DNA of 64,000 bases from Hymenolepis diminuta (taxonomy: Eukaryota; Platyhelminthes; Cestoda; Cyclophyllidea; Hymenolepididae), in assembly GCA_900708905.1 (NCBI GenBank), contig CAADRB010000029.1, positions 1,210,978 through 1,274,977 of the forward strand, in the 5' to 3' direction. Made by a program: the position numbers and the translations under genes. Positions 11,461 to 25,280 of this stretch are shown piece by piece. The notes under the pieces were generated by a model, which saw only the letters and a list, made by a program, of their open reading frames with translations, was not told the DNA's origin and searched no databases. Numbering within the stretch: position 1 is the first letter of the stretch; every line of letters starts with the position of its first letter.

Positions 11461-12884
11461 ATCATATTAAGTGAATAAAACGCAAGATAGCATAAAAGTC
11501 TTAAGTGGACAAGTTTCCTGAACAATAAAATTTGACAAACCCAATCTGTATAAAAATATTTTCGTACGTGCTCTTTGAGTGAAATATTTACGCTATTTGC
11601 TGTCAAGTTGTTATATATTGCTGAAGCAAAGATATCAATCACTATTTTACAGATCTGGCCATTGGGATATTTTACCTTCGATAATAAAGCACCTGAACAA
11701 TGTGGAGTGATTATGGGTCTAAAAACTAACTCCTAGACCACTAATCTTCATGTGATGACTACCAATTGAACGCGGATGACATCACGACATGAATATGTGT
11801 ATTTATTTACATGTTCTTCTCCAAAATTTTGGATAATGTGATGGTATGAAAAACCATATTCTAACAAGTGTGGAGTTTTCATAATCCTGGGGGACACAAA
11901 TTACCTATGTCAATATTATGTCAGCCTATATAAAAGTTGTTTTAGATTTTATTTGTTCTAAACAAGAATAACCTTTGGGACACATAATAGTGTACCATTC
12001 AATAATGAAATGAGTTTTTGTGATATTTTGCTCGGTTTAACTTAAATTGAATCTAATGGTCTATATTTTATTGATCTCGTATGAGACTGCGACCTTCATA
12101 GCTTCGGTAGCTTAATAGCCCCTAAAGTCTACGAATCTTTGTTAAATTGTTATAATTTATTAATTTTCACAGCTTATATATAATTAACTCTCTGAAGAAG
12201 TAAAATATTGATTTCGTTATAATTACATTGACGATATTTATTCTCATAAGTTTTCAGTATTATCTCCGGCATCAGATTTTACCGCACCCGTACTTGCGCA
12301 CCCCTACTGATGAGTCTGCTCAGTATTTCGTGCCAGGTTACTCGTACCTCTGTTCAACTGCCCGTCAATGAACAACCTCCTATATTACCTCATTTCGCCC
12401 GTTTATTACAATCTAAATTGTCCTCGCTCGGTACTGACGCTTTCTCCTTTCCTCCAAATTAATTTCCCTACTTCCCCCTCTTTTCTCTCTTATCCATATC
12501 AATCTGTTCAATAAACATGTGGTCCTACTTAACTCTTAGTCTTCTCACTTAGGAAAGACTGTTGTTATCTGTGAGCTTTTGTAAGACCATCATTTTTATG
12601 AAAGGGATATTTAGCCTAATTTGGTCTGGCACGAAAAGTAACTTTACTATCAGATTATAGTGACTTAAAAAACCAAATAACGAGACCATTCATTTGTAAT
12701 ATTTGTTAATGGGGATCTACTAAAACCGGAACAGTAAAATAATCCTATATTGGGAGCAAATAGAGGCTAAGAATAAGTCATGTATCATTAGACTTAATTC
12801 GTTTGATTTCGGATTAGGATTATGCAAATTTACTAAAGCGATTATTTTACTTTATTAATATTCCAAATATTGTTTATGTTAGAG
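11461..12884. other. intergenic, repeat-like
   Basis: No gene can be supported. The segment 12270-12545 is unusually C/T-rich, with several CCC runs and an AATAAA near 12511. It may be a decayed LTR or SINE-like insertion, but no second copy was found in the window. Confidence 0.35.
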
Positions 12885-13395
12885 TAACTACTAACGGCTG
12901 ACAACTAACATCTAACAACGGCAACAACAGTTAACAATTTGAAGCAGTTTGAGTAAGTGCTTAAAGCGATTTTAGAACAAAACACCAAGAGACAGTTAGA
13001 CCAAAATAAGAATTCAAGAAGGTAAGAGAAAGATGAGAGAGAGCATGGGTGGGAAGCGAAAGAGCGGGTAATTGACAAGCATGTGTGTGTCCCCCTCCCC
13101 CTGCCCCCTGTATTTATGGTTAAAAGATAGTAAGAATAGATAGAATGGTTCGGACATCGCCACGGGGAAGCTGAACCCTTGCAACGTTCATTCAAGGATC
13201 ACTTAATTAGCTTACTCTGATAATAAAAATAAACCACTTGAGGTCACACCATGGTAATTCCACAGAGAGCTGGTAGCTACAGTAGGGGCAATCACTTCAG
13301 GAAATACCGTGGGATCGAGATAATTAGGTCTCGGTGATTAGTGATGACATAGATGAATATTTCAGAAACGCATAGGGATTCATCCTTCAATATCA
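12885..13395 (-). repeat. dispersed repeat family B, minus-oriented copy
   Basis: The reverse complement matches 26925-27425 over roughly 450-500 bp. Shared anchors in order are GGATGAATCCCTA, ATGTCATCACTAATC, TGAAGTGGTTTATTT-like, AAGTGATCCTTGAAT, ACGTTGCA followed by GGTTCAG, CCCCG-GGCGATGT, TGGTCAATTAC-GGCTCTTT-like and TTTTGGTCTAA. The family has a TATA-like segment and T/C-rich second half, resembling an LTR, but no coding region or target duplication was seen. This copy contains an extra G/C-rich tract at 13088-13110. Confidence 0.6.
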
Positions 13396-16300
13396 AATTT
13401 CAGGATCTTTCCCCTGTCAACTCTAATGTCCAGAGTTAATTAATCAGTCGATCGATTAGGATAATTGGTCGTACTAGTCCAAAACATTTTTCTTCGAACG
13501 GCCAAGATACGGGCGAAATAACTGCAGTTAACGTGATTTTAACAAGACACATTTTCATATATTTAGGAAGAAAATAAACTTTCAGTTTTTGGAGTTACTC
13601 GTAAATTATGAAATTGGTTTGAGAGCGGGAGTTGTGAACAGGGATGAACATAAAGAGTTATTGCTTTTGATCATCTGGTATGTGCGTTCATTAAACACCA
13701 GAAGAAAGTTCACATTTATCGGGCTCGTAAGTGCAAGCAATAAAAGAAAACCGCTCTTTCTTTCGCTTAAAAGTGCTTCATGATTGACGAAGTTCTTATT
13801 ACATTTCAACAATTGGGTCAGTTTGGTGCTTCTTTCAAAGCGATATCGGTCCGTCCACAAGTAAAAAGTAAAAAATTAATTAATCCTTAAGGTGACTGAT
13901 TGTCTTAACGCAAGTTCTAATAAACAAAATGTCTTTACTTTCGCTGTATTTCGCATTTCACAATCGAGGAATTACGCATAATTAACAATGAAACAATTCT
14001 CTCGGTGACAGTATTAACAATTGTGTGATCTTTTATAAATTTTTTTAAATGATCAAATAAACTGATGTGTAGCTTTAAGGTTGTTGTGAGATTTCAGGTG
14101 TAACAGGATAAGACTAGAGTCACCGGATATATAGCTACAAATAATTATTATTAGCTAAAACTTGGAATACCAGAGGGAGGAAGAGAGATACATAGAGGGT
14201 ATCAAAACAAAAGGTAGATGAGGTGCTTTGTAAGAGTATATTTTCAATAAAATGGCGTCAGATAACCGCAAGAGTTTTGAAGCACTAATGAATTTAGCCT
14301 TGAATGCTACTCGTGCTTATTATCATACACTTTTGTTTTCATTAATTTATCTTAGGTTTATATTCTTGGATACTTTGCTCTGACTAAAAACTAATATGTC
14401 TTCTGTGGTGAATTATATTTAGTAATACAATGTTCCTAATATTTTTAAAAAAGTAATTTTTTATTTTTCTGTTAGCCGCTACAGACAAAATGTATCTTAT
14501 ATTTTTAAGATTCGCTAGTTTATTAAAAAGTGGCTTAACTCTTAAAGTTTTCTCCTTTCTGTCTTCCCTATATTGACCGAAAAGGTATTTATTTATAGTC
14601 GTTAAGTATTTTTATAATAATGAAATTATATTCCATGCAGGAAGTTAAACATATAGCTCTGGTTTTACTAGTTAAAAGCCCCAAGTCCTGCCGGAATGCT
14701 GGTCGTCCTATCTAGATTTTTTTATTCTCTAAAACCGAATATTAAATTACATTCCTCAATATTTATTCAAACTCATGTCCTCAATTTTAGCTGACTTGAT
14801 TACATAATTAGTAACTATAGAGAAATGAGATAAGAGAGTCGCAGGATTTAGCACTATAAAGATTGGCTCACCAGTGGAACAGTTGGAAATATATTAGGAA
14901 GAAAGCAAATGACTTTGGAAGGACAATACACTAATAAGAGGTAGCAGAAAGGAAGAAGTGAAAAATGCAGAATATCGATGGGATGAATGAGACGGAAACT
15001 GGAAAGAGGTACTGGATGTTAAATGGAATGATATCTACAATCTAGATAAGAATTGGTCGGCAGGAGTTGGAGATCAGAACTGAGGTTGGAGAACGTACAC
15101 GAGCATGTATATCTATAGAGTTGACAAAGACAAATGAAATAGCTTAAAGGCTGTCGAGAGTTCTATTGTGCGTTGTGCGTGCGTGTGGGGTAAGCAGAAA
15201 GTAATTGAAAAGTGGACAGTAATTTTGTGTCCAGTGACTGCTTTAGCTTCTCTAGGAGTTTAATAGACATACCGATGTTTGTACGGCAATAAGTTTAAGT
15301 TGACTGATACTGTTTCCTGCTATTATTAAGTTCATATAATTAAAAATACCAGGCAATGTTCGCATTTCAAATACGATCTGGATATAAAAATACAAAGCTC
15401 TAAATATTACGATTACGAAATAGAGAGGAAGATATGTCTTTTGGGGAATTTCTTTGTCCCTAACATCTTTAGGATGCATAGGAAGTCCATTTCTATTTGA
15501 GAATTTTTTCTCAAGACAGTTGGGGACAATTACACTCACTTTTATGTATTAAGATTTGAATTCTCTTGTAGTATCAGGAACAGATATTTCGCAATCCAGT
15601 TTTCTGACACCGGAAGAACGCAACCATCTAAAACTGAGTTTAAAGAAGGTGTGGCTGCGTGACTCTCATCTTCATTTTAGTAGAGTGTTCCGCCGGTATA
15701 AGTTAGTACAGCTTCGAAATCTGAAACTATTTAAATTAGAAGAGCTGAATGAATTGTGTTCGATTATGGTGAACTGTAATAAAATATAAAACATAATCAT
15801 ATACCCTAGTATCAACTCCAACTCATGAAATTTTAATTCAAATTTACTTTTCATTTTAGCGTATTTAGCTTCCCTACAAATAACATATCGTGCACCAGAC
15901 AAATAAAAACTTACGTGATAAGTTTCTGCCAGTTATCAGCACCAAAAAATATCCAAAAAAATTTTTTCGCGTCCAGCGTTCGCATTTTTCCAGTTTCCGG
16001 AGGGAAATAAACGAAAATATGGTTAAATACCTCAGCACGAAATTTGAATTCAAAGAAACGTGTTTAACGATTTATCGCTTTTCTAATTATTTATTTTTAA
16101 ATTTGCGCTTGCTCAAAATTGATAACGACCTGTTTATTTAAACTCTTTGGCAAATTGTTCCAGGAAGTGACCACTTTCAACAAAACCATTCTTAATTTCT
16201 AGGAAAAAATTAAGATATTTTTAAATTCGTTGAATTACTCTAGTGGATCAACAAATTGTTTAACTTGCAAGTAAATGGAAATCAAAAAATGCTAACTCAT

Positions 16301-17737
16301 TTCATTTTCAGTTATTTAATAGAAAATTGCTTATCGTAGTATTTCATATATGATTCATTCTCAACTGAAGTGGGTGTCTCCATGGGTTTTTACACGTTTG
16401 CTCAAAAGTACTTCCTGAAACTAATTTTCATCACATTAGTTGACCCAGCCATGCTATCCCTTAACAGACTCTCATTATTTATGACAAAGTGCCTCGGGAT
16501 TCTTTGTACGTTTAACAGCCATTTTGACTCCCATAACAATGATTGACAAGCTCCATTACAGATTTTCTCCTTTCCTCCCTATCAATGACTACTAATCTTC
16601 TACCCGAAGAGTATGAGATTTCGGAAATAAGTTTATGTTTTTAGTTTGACGAGTAAATAATTTTAAAAAATTGATTTTTGATGACACTTGCCTTTCTTAT
16701 TAAATTAATACATTTCATATTTGCGTTCCAACCCTCTTGCAGGATTTCACTGGAAAGCTGGACTTATGTCAGAATAATCGGGTGCTAGTTTTCTACAAAT
16801 TTTGCCATGCTTCACTCATACACAACAGCTTCAATCCATATCGCAGATAGAAGTTCATTGGAAAGATATGATGGCTCATATCACTTTATTTGTGGAAGAA
16901 TAGAGAGTGTTTAGTCTCACCGCTCAAGAAATTATAAACGATATTTCTCACTCCACTTTAGATTAGTCAGAGTAAACGATAATATATCTTAGTTCTTACG
17001 GGTAGGTTGATCATTTGTTTAAATCAGTCAAACTGTTGTGAATGGTGAAATACCAATAGAAATGCTAATTTTCAATGCAAAATTTTAATTAAAACACTCA
17101 ATACGTAACAAATTATTTTAAGAATAAAATTGATGCATCTTAAAATCAACAATGATCCATTACAAATACAATTAAACGATAATCAGAAGCTGTTATTTAC
17201 TGCTATATTGTGAGTTTTGAAATCTTTGCTTTTTTGAACCCCACATAAAAAAGTTGTTCATATGGCGTCATTGATTTCCAAGTTATTCTAAGCAATCTCT
17301 AATTTTCAAATCCTTTCAAATACAATCCAAGAATATCGTCCCTGACAACTGAACAGAATCTGCAATAATGGCAGTTTATAACACTTTGGGTCATCAAGCA
17401 CTATCATATGGTTTTACCAGCGCCTTCTAATTGGCCAATTTATTCGACCAATGTGGTACTATCGGATCATTATTGACAATAGTTCTTCACATCCATTCTA
17501 TGCTAAGCCGTTCTTTTATTGAAAAGGCGTGTTTAAACCCATTCTTTTGTATTTGGATGTTAATACTACATTTCTACTTTTCTTTTCAGTGATTAATGGG
17601 AGCCGTAAAAATTAAAAATATTAATTTACTTATTGAAAGTTTATTTTTTTAATTTTTACTTTTACTTTTTGTATTCTACTTTAAGATTTGGGCTTATTAG
17701 ATTTTTTTGAATGACTTATCCAGTGAGGTAATTACTC
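13396..17737. other. intergenic upstream of troponin I
   Basis: No gene can be supported. One protein-like open block at about 15572-15789 is discussed in the findings. The rest is AT-rich sequence without paired splice signals. The promoter of the troponin I gene should lie near the right end, but I cannot point to a specific element. Confidence 0.4.
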
Positions 17738-20700
17738 ATGAGTAGCGGGTACGAGGACGAGGCTACCAATTCAAAGAGTTCGCAATCTAACGACAAGACG
17801 CCGGAAGTTAACCCCAAGTTGCAAAGTCACTCCAAAAATAGCAGCGATAATGAAGATGATGCCTTCTCTTCGGGTGAGGAAGAGATGATGCAGCGCATGG
17901 CTGCAATGAGAACTAGCCAAGGATCTACTAGCAGAAGGTAAGTTATAATAAATTCGGAAAATCTCTTTTTCGAGTAGTTCTATTTGTATTCATATTTAAT
18001 GTCAGTTTAAAATCAGAAAAAAATTTCATTTATAAAATAGGAATATGCGATTCAACAAACCTAAATATTGAAAAAAGCGTAATAAAACACAAATTACTTC
18101 GTAAATTAACTAAAACTTTAATACAGCTAATTAATTTTTATTTTCTGAATATTTTTTAACCATTTTTTATTTTTAAATGGACTTCAATTTGTAAGAAGTA
18201 TAACATTTAATTATTAAGCATATTATAACAATTCAATCTATTAAATTTACAAACAAGTCACTTCAAAAGTATTTTAACAGATATGACATTTATAACTGAA
18301 GCCAGGCTTGATTTGTATGTTATTAACAATTTGTCATTAATTACAATTTTATATTATAACTTTTGTTTAAATCATTGCATCTGAAGAACAGCGCAATTAG
18401 AAATATTGCAAGTCTTAGGAGATCATCCAATACCTTAAAGCGTCAACTATTACTCTCACTAATTACTGTTATTTAGATTGCACTATGCGTCTTTGTGTTC
18501 GAATTCGTGCAATATAAGAAATAAAAACGAGCCTTTTCATTAACTAGACGTCAGATTATTGTAGTATTATGGTTTTTCTAAGAATCTGCATGAAATAATG
18601 GTAACTTTTAAAAGACACTAAGGCTTTAAGCATTTGAATTTGATTATCATGAATGTGTATTTATTCAATTAAGACCCGGAAAATTTTGACATTTCATATT
18701 TCTTATTATATCCGCATCCTAAGATCATCATAAAAACATTATTGCTCAAATGAACTCAATGAACAACATATTTTAATATTTATTCGTGTTGTCATTATTG
18801 CCGAAAGCAGTAATTAATAAGTTGGTTTGTTTCAAACATAAAAACTACTACATTATTTTAAAGCAAACCTAAAAAAGGCTGGCAAAGACCAGACAATCAG
18901 TGAAATAAACAAAATTAACAACAAAATTTTATCACAGTTACAGATCTAGTTTAGTTTGTACTTTTTGAAATCCGCGAGCAATTCTGCAATGCATTCCCGT
19001 ATGTATGAAAACCCTGAACCCGAGTGCTAAATTTTATAATCGTCATCGGGTCCCATCATCACCATAATATTACTCTATTATTAGGTACCGAGGTTCTGAA
19101 ATTGAACTGTACCCTTCTGTTTAACCGACCGATCTAATAAAGTGTTTCTATTCATGATGGCTAATATAGTTTGGCGTGATATCAAATAATGCTTATTCAT
19201 AGGGAAGCACATAATACATATTATTTAAAGATACCCTAATTGGATATGTTATTTTAAAAACAGTCGCATGCAGTTCGGAAGAACCGGCAATATGCCGCCT
19301 CAAGATTATGTACTTGATAATTGAGGTTGAATATTCAGATCACTGGAAATGCTTTTTATTTCTCTTTTATCTTCAAATAGATTATCATCCCTGGATGTTT
19401 ATCTGTTGAGACCGAGAGAGGAATCTGTTAGCTATGTGCTGAAAGGAAAGGGGACACTAAAGGACGTTATTAATGAGGTAAATTAATGAAAAATCCAGAT
19501 GAATTGTATTCCGTCACTAATATTATTAAAATAACATCTATATTATGTTAAAATATAAGAAAAATTGTGGATCCCTTAAAAAAATTAGTGAACATTGTAA
19601 TAACTATAATCGCTTGTATCCTTTTTGTAGGTAAAGGAATTTGAACAACAGGAAGCAAATAAAGTGACAGTGAGTTAATTTTACTATTACCTACCTAATT
19701 TGAAAAATTTTATAGATATTTAAATTTTGCGTAGTCTATTAATTAATATTAGCCAATATAAATCCGAAGCGACTTCTAAGTAAGTACTATTTTGATATTT
19801 AATATTTGTAAACAGGCTAAATACACTTTCGTGAATTAAACATAATTATTTTTAAAGGATATTAATTTAAATGTTAGGGAAACAGAATTTAAACAAAATT
19901 TGATTTTAGAAGCTAATTCTATTAACACCTGCGTGTCACGATATCGCAGAAGCCAACGTGTATATTTTCGTTTATCTGCCACATTCAAAGCCATTCTAAA
20001 TTAAGCAAACATTTAAAAAAAATATTAGCTGTGCATGATTTGCATTCGCATTTGGTTATCTTTTTTGTGAAAGCATTTATAACATTTAGATAATATTTAT
20101 AAGTCAATTCAACAATTTAAGAGAATCATTTTAATTACTCATAAACAAGTATTTTAATTAAAAATAGATTTTAAATTTCCTCTTTCACATATTTGAATGC
20201 TTTCAGAGTATTTGAAGTGTTTTCGCTAAAGTTTTTACCTTCATGTTATCATAATTTTTCATATAAAATCAATAATCTCTGCTGCTCTTTAAAAAATAAT
20301 AATTTTTAAACATTTCAGAAAGAACTATTTCATAGAATTAAGCATTAGATAAACAAATTTTGTGTAATAAAGCGAAAAAATATGTTCATAATAAAATTTT
20401 ATTCAAATTGACTGCTATAGAAATAATTAATACTGTCAAATTTATATTTTTAAATGTGCTGTACCTTTACTCGGGGATCTGGTCAACTAAATAGTTATTA
20501 TCTCTGCGATGATAAAATCATACTTGTCATTTTATTCATGTGAAAGAATTCAAATATCACTGTAACTAGTAACAACCCAAATGTATGTGACGAAGGGATC
20601 GGACAGGTGAAATTAATAAAAGTAGGGGCATCAAAAGAGTCTTGAGTTATTGCGCTCTCTCACTCCTCAGGTTGGCTTATTTTGGCTTAGCAAACAATAA

Positions 20701-23700
20701 TTGTTCGCTGTATCATCACCTGATTTTCTAAAGTTTGAAACTCAGAGTTTCATCTCGAGGTTTCTAAAAGTTAATATCTATAAGGAATGTTCAGATCTTA
20801 TGCTCTTTTCGCAATCTAATTCTTACTATGGTCGAAACGCAGCTTTTTATTATAATTACCACTTATCTTCAAGTCGTTATTAGATTGAAAATAGAATGTA
20901 ATTTTCCGATATTTAAAATCTTCAGGATCGCTTTTAGCTTATCTTACATACTCGTTTTATTTAATATTTACTACTTTCGTAGAGATCTTATTATAAGATT
21001 AAGCTATTTTAGTGATATTTTATTCATGTTGATTAACTTGCACGTTTGACCAGAGTATCCGTGTTTAATAGTGCAAAAAATTCATCAGTTGTCTTGCAAA
21101 ATATCACAACTAATGTACTTTGTTTATTTGCATGTAAAAGTCTTCCAACTCCGCGTACAGGCTAACAAGCAGATACTGAATTCTTACCTCGCTTCTAAAT
21201 AAATATCCCGGCAGAAAGTCGCTGATTAAATACTTTATATAAATCCGACCAATTAAATAATCACTTTTAGTCTATTTAAATGAAAATAAAAGGCATTTCT
21301 AGAATATCTAACTTACATTTTTTATATTGCCAATTTATATACGGCCTCATTTAATCTAAAATTTCATAATATTCTTTAATTAATAAATAGATGAAACATA
21401 TTCTTACAAGCTATGTCAATTTTAATTTTGTCTGAGAGAACGATGGAATAAAAACTACAAAAACATAATAATTATGGTCATAGACATTCATGAATAGAAA
21501 ATTTTGGAATTTTTCATTGATTGCATATTACAAATTTCAATTATTTATTAATAACTTAACTTTAAATTAAAATTATACTGTTTTAAGTCCCACATTTATT
21601 TTAGAATATTAATTTTTTACAGAAATTAGTGTCATATGTGTACTAATTTGCGCCTTTAGGAGGAGGAACGAAGACAATTGGCATCGGATCGAAAACGTGC
21701 TGAGGTACGTGGAATGTTCGTATTTATCAATATCAATTAATGTTGCTTTCAAGAGAAGCAATTTTAATCCCGTTTATTATAATTCGGCAGCAAATACAAA
21801 TCCAACATTTCAAAGTCAAATATAAAACGTCTTGTAAACATAGACGACAGAAAAACTTAAGTTACTGTTAAGTAGTAATATTTTCAGTAAATTTTACTCG
21901 AAGCGTTCATTAACTTTTTAATTACCAAGCTCATAAAATTAGATAATATTTACATACATGCTAGATAAAATGATGCCGTTCTGAAGTGGTACTGATCGAA
22001 AAAGTGTCCTTATTTGTATACCCTTGACATATTCAAACCATCCGCCCAATGCAGTAAAAACGGGGATCGAAATCATTCGATTTAATGTCTCTGATGTTAA
22101 TTTTTTTGCTAGGTGTTCCTGTCAAGGCAAAAATATGGTTTTCATGAGAAAAATGTTTTCATAAATATTTTCTCTTGAGAAAATAACATTTCTATTATTT
22201 ATGTCTGCCCTATTTCTCCTATATTTATATTTTTATCTCGATTGTAAATTTCAGTTATGATTGAAGTTCGTGCTCTCCCTCTCTTTCTATCTTATCTGGA
22301 GAACTGGGATATCGTGCTAAGAGACAGTAAAAGTTCCACTTACAATGACTACGAAAATAAATATTATTTATTTTGCAGCTAATTGAATAATTTTTGTCTA
22401 TTATACACCAATATATTTTCATTTCTTTTTAATCTTGCTTATACTTGATTCAAAATATCCGAAATTTTCTCCTCAAGAAACGAAGTCTCTAGAAGAAATT
22501 TGCAAACGGCTTTGCTCCCAGAAGGAATTTTCTAGCTTGATCAATATTTCGCCATCTGTTTTCAAATTTTTTTATGCGTCGTATCTGAAGCAATATTTTG
22601 ATAGTTTAAGATTTCCTCCAATTTTAGATTAAACAATGTAATATGACCGATTTTTAGTAAATTGGAGGGGCTGGAATTTATCTACATCTTCTTCTCACCT
22701 ATCTCCCAACAGTGTTTTCTTGCTGATTATTGTTTTAATTTCCAGGTAATGATGGCTCGACTGCAAAAAAATGACGTAAGAGGAATTTCTTTCATTAATC
22801 CTACTATTAAGACATAAATAAAAAATGCCTTAACACTTATGTTTTAGGACAAGAGAAGAGAATCCGTACTTCGTGATTTAACAGAGGCACAATCTGAGAA
22901 GATAAGAAATCGATCTCAAGTTAAGAAATTTGATGGGCTTACGTCTGAAAAACGCAAAAGATTGAAAGTAAGATGCAGTTTGATTAAATTTGAAAATTCA
23001 ATATCACTGAATATGAAGTTGAATGAGTTAAATATCAGGAGCTTCTGATGCAAAAGGCGAAGGAGGAATTTCGAAATGAACGGAAGGAGCAGATGCGAGC
23101 AAAGGAAGATTACCTCCAGAAGGTCTGCCCACCCCTAAATATGAATAACATGGATGACGGTGGGTAAAATAGAAATTTTTGAAAACGTGGTCCTTGAAAA
23201 TCGAAGTTGCATATATATTGTTAATACTATTATCTCGATTTGTTTAGTAATCTTTTTTATGCTAATTAAAAAAGAAACGGCCAAGCTATAAAAGCTCCCA
23301 CAGGATCTTGTGAATTTCAAAGGAAAGATCAACTTAATATAAATTATGTTTCAACTATTTTATTGCTATTAAGAAGTACAATTTTATTAGGAAGTACTGA
23401 TGCACCATTCAATGCCCTGTCGGCACAAAGATAACATAGATCTTCAAAATTTAAAATTAATAGGCACTAAAATGTAATTAAATGTTGCTCGTTCAATAGG
23501 AAAGTACAAATATGTACACTATTTAACAGTTACTAAATTATTTTAACTTTTCAGCCTCCCTAATTTATGGAAAACTATTTACTTCAATACAAAACACACA
23601 ATAAGGGTACTGGATGAGCTAGATAAATTATTATCCCATAAAATATCAAAAATCCCATTTCGCAAGAATTTCTGCTGATCCAGATCGTTTTTTATCTTTC

Positions 23701-25178
23701 AGCTCAGTTGGTGAAACTTATCAAGGATCTTTACGCTCGGGTAAAACGCTGTCAAGAACAAAAACTCGAATGGGAGCAGCGACTACAAGTGCAAACCGAA
23801 GAAGTGAGACATTTTTTATCAATTTATCTACAATTAAAAAATTACCCTATGGTGTATTCCATTTTCTTAGAATTGAAGTACCTTTAATCTCGACAGTAAA
23901 ACTACTTTAGGATTCAAAACAAATAAAACCAGACATCCTCTCCTAGAACTAATGTTCTTCCTAATGCTAATGAGGTGCATGAGACTATCAAGTGAGAAGA
24001 CCAAGAGTTAACTATGGTCACACGTTTATCAGGCAATTTGTAATAAACGAGAAGGGAATGGAGAAAGAAATAGTTAGAGTAATAAGAAAGAAAGCAGAGG
24101 AAGGTGGCTGAAGGTTTTGCCCTCCTCGTTAGTTGATAAGCAAATGACAAGTAGGGCAGAGGTATCCGGCAGTAGGTGTACACAAGAGAATTATATACCC
24201 AGCCTCTACTTAATTGTACATTAGGTAAATTATACGTGTGCAGTTAAGGCATTCGTCAATAAATAATTATACTCCATTTAGCTACATTATAACTATTTTC
24301 TAAGACCTTCGAGTACTGTATGTTTTCACAAACTTAAGGAAAAAAACGTAATATAGTACACAATTCGGAATTCGAATAAAGCAATTAGAACTTGACGATC
24401 GTAGACATCAGGAGGGATTAATTGCGTTTGCACAATTATTTAAGTTCAAACGAAAGATTTCTTGAGATTGACTAAATTCAGGCTCCGAAAGCTAAACTGA
24501 TTAACAATTCCTTGTGGACGTTGATTCTTGTAATATTTCTAAAATGATAAATAAATTAAGTACATTTTATGCATAAGACTCTATATATTTGTCTTTCTTC
24601 TAGTTTTTTATTACCTGTTTGTATTTTATGCTTAAGTAGAATAAATATAAGACTTCCTTAGGAATATATTCATCTCAAATTCTGATTCTTAAATCAACCG
24701 GCAAAAGTAGTTATGTATTTCGAATTCAACATTTGTAGACTGATTAAAATAAAGATGTAAAATTTTTTAACAATTTAAATAAACGACTAATCATGCATAA
24801 TGTTTAAATAGGCGGAGGATTATAAGGAGACAAAATTTCAAAGCTACGTTATTTTGTTTTCCTCGTTTTAATAGATTCATTCTCTCATTCAAGAAATTCA
24901 AGAAAAACAGGGGAGATTGTAAGTTATTGTGATTTTCATATTAGATGAATGACCTTGGAACATAAGGCTCTTTAGTTCACATATTGCTAACTAATTTATG
25001 CCTTATATATAGGTACCTTTTATTACATAATTATTACTTAATATTTTTAATAAATTTAATTCAGCGGCTGTGCCGTTCATTTTCGTTAACAACTTTTATA
25101 TTAAATCTCTGTGTTATGGCTTGTCACTTTTCCACTTGTAGCAGCGTTCCTGTTCTGAGAAAAGTGAAACGAAAATGA
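17738..25178 (+). CDS. TnI: troponin I, ten exons
   Basis: The inhibitory subunit of the troponin complex, which holds actomyosin off at low calcium in striated muscle. The exons join without a break: 17738-17937, 19381-19477, 19631-19669, 21660-21704, 22746-22775, 22848-22967, 23039-23159, 23703-23803, 24875-24918 and 25142-25178. All introns are GT-AG and the model gives 277 residues. Residues 1-66 are acidic and Ser-rich (SSGEEEMM). Exons 3-6 encode charged coiled-coil sequence (EEERRQLASDRKRAE). The conserved core begins at KKFDGLTSEKRKRLKELLMQ, the equivalent of the family's GLTPERKKKLK-type helix. It continues through CPPLNMNNMDDAQLVKLIKD and ends with GRF-VPVLRKVKRK, which corresponds to the actin-binding inhibitory peptide. 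The protein stops there: the switch helix and C-terminal mobile domain of other troponin I proteins are absent in this model. Microexons of 39, 45 and 30 nt lie in the N-terminal half. Isoforms through alternative exons are likely (inference). Confidence 0.88.
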
Positions 25179-25248
25179 TTGAATGATTTTTTTCTCAAAG
25201 AAGAGAGTTAGCCGATATTTTGTTTCACAATTGCATTGAAATCCAGAT

Positions 25249-25280
25249 AATACAACCCCCTCCCCCCTCCCCCCTCTCCA
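25249..25280 (-). other. G-rich tract, possible G-quadruplex
   Basis: The minus strand reads three long G runs (six, six and five Gs) separated by single A residues, just after the troponin I stop codon. Similar tracts occur at 13088-13110 (minus strand), 58771-58790 (plus strand) and 62560-62583. In the RNA-sense strand of troponin I this is a C-rich tract in the 3' flank. Confidence 0.5.

Noticed and set aside
12308..12340. CTGATGAG followed by a short pairing segment, like a hammerhead ribozyme core
   Set aside because: The required GAAA after stem II is missing (the sequence reads TATTTCGTG) and stems I and III do not pair.
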